A stretch of 44,103 nt of DNA from Pseudomonadales bacterium. GTDB lineage: Bacteria > Pseudomonadota > Gammaproteobacteria > Pseudomonadales > Azotimanducaceae. The position numbers were made by a program, and so were the translations under genes. A model generated the notes under the pieces. That model worked only from the letters and a program-made list of their open reading frames with translations, had not been told where the DNA came from and did not search any database. Where the stretch lies: positions 1 to 44,103 of the forward strand of contig JAGWBO010000003.1 in assembly GCA_021295855.1 (NCBI GenBank), in the 5' to 3' direction. Shown piece after piece: positions 40,935 through 44,103 of this stretch (the first letter of the stretch is position 1; the number at the start of each line of letters is the position of its first letter).

Positions 40935-42317
40935 CTAACTCATCATGACACCGAGTGGCGGGGTCGTCGAAGTTGGCGTATAGAAATTCCGCACATTGGG
41001 AAGTACGCGGTCCAAGTCACTCGGCGCAACGCCAAACCATAAGGCCAAATCCGCGAAATACTCCTCCGTACTTGTTGTCGGCATAAATACGCCGCGACCC
41101 GTATCCATTGGGTGGTTTTGATGGAGGGTGGGATAGGTCCCATACATTTTTCCACCGTTTACAGCGCCACCCATGATTAGGTGGTGCGCACCCCAACCGT
41201 GATCAGATCCTTTGCCGTTCGAAGTAAGAGTTCGACCAAAATCTGAGATCGTAAAGGTCGTCACTTTGTCGTAAACCCCGATTTCGCGCAACGCATCCCT
41301 GAAGCGACTCATCGCTCTACTAACGTACGGCAACATGCGATTTTGATTATTCAAGACTTCATCGTGATGATCCCAGCCACCGATCAGCACATAGAACGTC
41401 TGACGGGTTGCACCCAGGACTTCTCGAACAGAGATCACCCTCGCGATCTGATGCATTGCCGTTGAGAGACGTTGATCAATAAAGGGCGTTTGAATCTCAG
41501 GTGCTTGCCGAATGGCATCGACAAACGTCTCGGCATTGTCAATAGCCTTGCGCATTCGAGCGGAGTACTCATTACGAAGTAAGTTCTCGTGATCCACGCT
41601 GAATACGTCGTCGATCATGAGTTTGCGGCGGCTGTTGTAACCACCGTCATCGCCATATGCCCAAATGTTCTGTGCCCCGTCCCCCGTGGCATGGATGTTG
41701 TACGGTACTGCCCGTTCGCCACTTTGAAACACGTTTGTACCGTTAAGCGAGATATTCATCGAAATACCGTTCGCTAATTCAGGTCCCTGTAGATCCGCTA
41801 TACGTCCTGCCCATCCCTTTGTCGCGCTACGACTATAGCTAACGGCTGTTTGCCATTGCATCTGCTGATCGGAGTGTGAGTAGAGCCCCACTGGTACCCG
41901 TGCGCGGCCCTCCTGCAACGCCATAGGATCGATTGGCTCAATGAGCGTACCAACATTGTTGACGATCGCGACCTCGCCTTCCCGATACAGTTCTTCGATC
42001 TCAGCCATTCCAGAATGTAGACCGTAGGTGCGCCCCTCTTCGTTTTCAGGCAACGGTAGCAGCGAATCGCGAGGTAGCGCAAGGTCAGACCGGAATGTGC
42101 GATATTCGTCGTATTGGTCTTGATCGTATGGCACAAGCATGTTGTAAGCATCGTTGCCACCTGCCAACATAATGCAGACCAACGCTTTGTAGTCTCCACC
42201 ATGATTATGCGCTGCCGCTTGACGGGCGAACCCTAACGAGAGAAGCGTGCTTGTTGACGTCGCCGCCGCAACCCCAAGGCCACAACTATGGGTCAGAAAC
42301 GTTCTACGCGACGCCAT
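40935..42317 (-). CDS. DUF1501 family protein, Tat-exported
   Basis: Twin-arginine signal MASRRTFLTHSCGLGVAAATS; LVCIMLAGGNDAYNMLVPYD; FTISDFGRTLTSNGKGSDHGWGAHHLIMGG. Confidence 0.9.
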   Translation of the reverse strand: MASRRTFLTHSCGLGVAAATSTSTLLSLGFARQAAAHNHGGDYKALVCIMLAGGNDAYNMLVPYDQDQYDEYRTFRSDLALPRDSLLPLPENEEGRTYGLHSGMAEIEELYREGEVAIVNNVGTLIEPIDPMALQEGRARVPVGLYSHSDQQMQWQTAVSYSRSATKGWAGRIADLQGPELANGISMNISLNGTNVFQSGERAVPYNIHATGDGAQNIWAYGDDGGYNSRRKLMIDDVFSVDHENLLRNEYSARMRKAIDNAETFVDAIRQAPEIQTPFIDQRLSTAMHQIARVISVREVLGATRQTFYVLIGGWDHHDEVLNNQNRMLPYVSRAMSRFRDALREIGVYDKVTTFTISDFGRTLTSNGKGSDHGWGAHHLIMGGAVNGGKMYGTYPTLHQNHPMDTGRGVFMPTTSTEEYFADLALWFGVAPSDLDRVLPNVRNFYTPTSTTPPLGVMMS

Positions 42318-42319
42318 GG

Positions 42320-44077
42320 CTAACTCTCCACCACATAGTTTGGCGACATGGCGAACAAATAGATCGCATGACGCGCACGGTCAAGCGCATTAGAACCGAT
42401 GCTTTCGACGCCTAATTTGATGCGTAAACGTGTAGCCTCGTCCAGCTTGCCAGCCGTCATCACGATATCTAAACGATCAATAAGCGCATCAACATCGCCG
42501 GCAAGCTCTACATAGTCCTCTAAATTGATCTCTGTGGGCGTAAATGGCTCGCTCGGCGAGAAGAGCTTTTCATCATGGAATAACCCAAGATCCATCAGAT
42601 TAACCATGTTGATTACGGATGTCGCAGTCGTAATCTGGAATTCCGGCGCAACGAGGTTGTTCTCCGCAAGCGTACCTGCAGGAGAGTGGAATGGCGAGTA
42701 GAAATTGAATACGCTTGGGGCATTCAACGGATGTTGTTGCCCGTGATAGTTCATCGTATAGCCATTGTTGTAGAACAACCCATCCTCGCATTCGGCGTTA
42801 AACTGCCGCGCCAGTGCAGTCAGTCGTAAGACCGGTTCACGCACCTTACCAAACGAATTCGGGATTGGCGGATTTGTGACTTCGGGATCAAGCAGGATCG
42901 CCTTAATCACCGCTTTCATATCGCCGCGAACGCCCGTCGTATCACCGTTGAATGCGTTAGTAACACGTTCGATATACGCGGGAGATGGATTTGAAGTCGT
43001 GAGGCGCTGAATGAGTTGTCGCCCTATGAAAGGTCCAACATTCGGATGGTTAAACAAACTCTCAATTGCGAGTTCGATGTCTTCCATACCGCTTTGACCG
43101 TCGGGCACGATCACGCCACCGAGTAAATGCTTCGGACCAGGCGAGTGATGCTCCTCAAACATCTGCATGGGCTCTCGAAAATAAGGGCGCCACCTCCCAA
43201 ACCAAGCGTTTGGGCCGCTATACGACAGCCCAGTGAAAACCTTGGCGTATTCTCGAATATCCTCACTGTCATAAGTGGGAATCAGATTGCCATCAAGGTC
43301 ACGTTTGTGGGTGGCGTCGTCATTCAGTTCGAAGAGTCCGATGCTGAACAACTGCATCACTTCTCGCGCGAAGTTTTCGTCGGGAAAAATGTTGTTTTCT
43401 GGGTCGGCCTTGCGATTATTTACGTGGCTCAGATAAATGCCCATAGCGGGATGCAAGGCTACATTTAGCAATAGATCCTTGAAGTTCCCAGTCGAACCTT
43501 CAAGGAGCGTATCCATATAGCTCGTGAGCGCCGGGGGATTGTCGCGCAGAATGTCGATGTCAGAGACTACGAAGATCTGACTCAGTGCATACGCGATGCG
43601 CTGTTGCACCTGATCTTCTGCGGTCATGGCACGATTCCACCATGTGCCGCGCCAAAACGTGATCGTTAGCAGAATTCCATCATCTGCTGGCTTGAACTCC
43701 CCAGCATCCCGCCGACGGACCAACTCATCTGCGAATTCAAGATGAGACGTAGGTTCCATCGCGAGCTGTTCGTCTAACCACGCTTCATGCCCCTTCTCGG
43801 CGATCTCAACGATTCCTTCGTAAGGCATGCCGAACGTTGTTCTACTGGCGAAGGCCGATGCAGCCCTCAGTTCGGCATCGTTAGGCCCTGGTGGTGGCGG
43901 GGGTGGCGGAGGCGGTCCTGTAGGAACTGTTGGAGTCGGCGCAGCGACGCTGTTTGACGAGCCTCCGCCTCCGCAGGACACGATTAGGAAGCTGAGTGTC
44001 AGCCAGCTCAGAACGTGCCCCGCGACTCTGAATGACATCGCGAAATCTCGATATTTCCTGTATCGAGTATACATCAA
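42320..44077 (-). CDS. DUF1800 family lipoprotein
   Basis: Lipobox-like LSFLIVSC-GGGGSS; poly-Pro linker; RTTFGMPYEGIVEIAEKGHEAWLDEQL; NFAREVMQLFSIGLFELND. Real start probably M14 (ATG 44038). Confidence 0.9.
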   Translation of the reverse strand: MMYTRYRKYRDFAMSFRVAGHVLSWLTLSFLIVSCGGGGSSNSVAAPTPTVPTGPPPPPPPPPGPNDAELRAASAFASRTTFGMPYEGIVEIAEKGHEAWLDEQLAMEPTSHLEFADELVRRRDAGEFKPADDGILLTITFWRGTWWNRAMTAEDQVQQRIAYALSQIFVVSDIDILRDNPPALTSYMDTLLEGSTGNFKDLLLNVALHPAMGIYLSHVNNRKADPENNIFPDENFAREVMQLFSIGLFELNDDATHKRDLDGNLIPTYDSEDIREYAKVFTGLSYSGPNAWFGRWRPYFREPMQMFEEHHSPGPKHLLGGVIVPDGQSGMEDIELAIESLFNHPNVGPFIGRQLIQRLTTSNPSPAYIERVTNAFNGDTTGVRGDMKAVIKAILLDPEVTNPPIPNSFGKVREPVLRLTALARQFNAECEDGLFYNNGYTMNYHGQQHPLNAPSVFNFYSPFHSPAGTLAENNLVAPEFQITTATSVINMVNLMDLGLFHDEKLFSPSEPFTPTEINLEDYVELAGDVDALIDRLDIVMTAGKLDEATRLRIKLGVESIGSNALDRARHAIYLFAMSPNYVVES

Positions 44078-44103
44078 TTTGTATTGAAATTGAAGCTCGC
44101 GAC

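Overview
The window is the core transcription/translation supercluster of what looks like a gammaproteobacterium, almost all on the minus strand. Read 5'->3' on that strand: tRNA-Thr(TGT), tRNA-Tyr, tRNA-Gly, tRNA-Thr(GGT), tRNA-Trp, secE, nusG, rplKAJL, rpoB, rpoC, rpsL, rpsG, fusA, tuf, rpsJ, rplC-D-W-B, rpsS, rplV, rpsC, rplP, rpmC, rpsQ, rplN-X-E, rpsN, rpsH, rplF, rplR, rpsE, rpmD, rplO, secY, rpmJ, rpsM-K-D, rpoA, rplQ. uvrA is convergent with rplQ. The left flank carries an MFS (LplT-like) transporter cut by the edge, two secreted EF-hand proteins, a translationally coupled trio (ECF sigma, single-TM anti-sigma-like protein, Spy/CnrX-like periplasmic sensor), and an O6-alkylguanine-DNA alkyltransferase fused to a TetR DNA-binding domain. 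The right flank carries PPK2 with no conventional start codon and a DUF1501/DUF1800 pair. Main second-look items: (1) the MGMT-TetR fusion and a 31-bp-spaced direct repeat upstream of it; (2) the ECF/anti-sigma/sensor plus EF-hand module; (3) a ~100-aa, internally repeated insertion in RpoB just before the rifampicin region; (4) rpsJ bracketed by two intrinsic-terminator-like hairpins; (5) an S12 Arg43 streptomycin-resistance-type residue and several non-consensus rifampicin-pocket residues; (6) acidic tails on NusG, RpoA and RplQ. Nothing could be searched or folded computationally. Comparisons to E. coli proteins are from memory.
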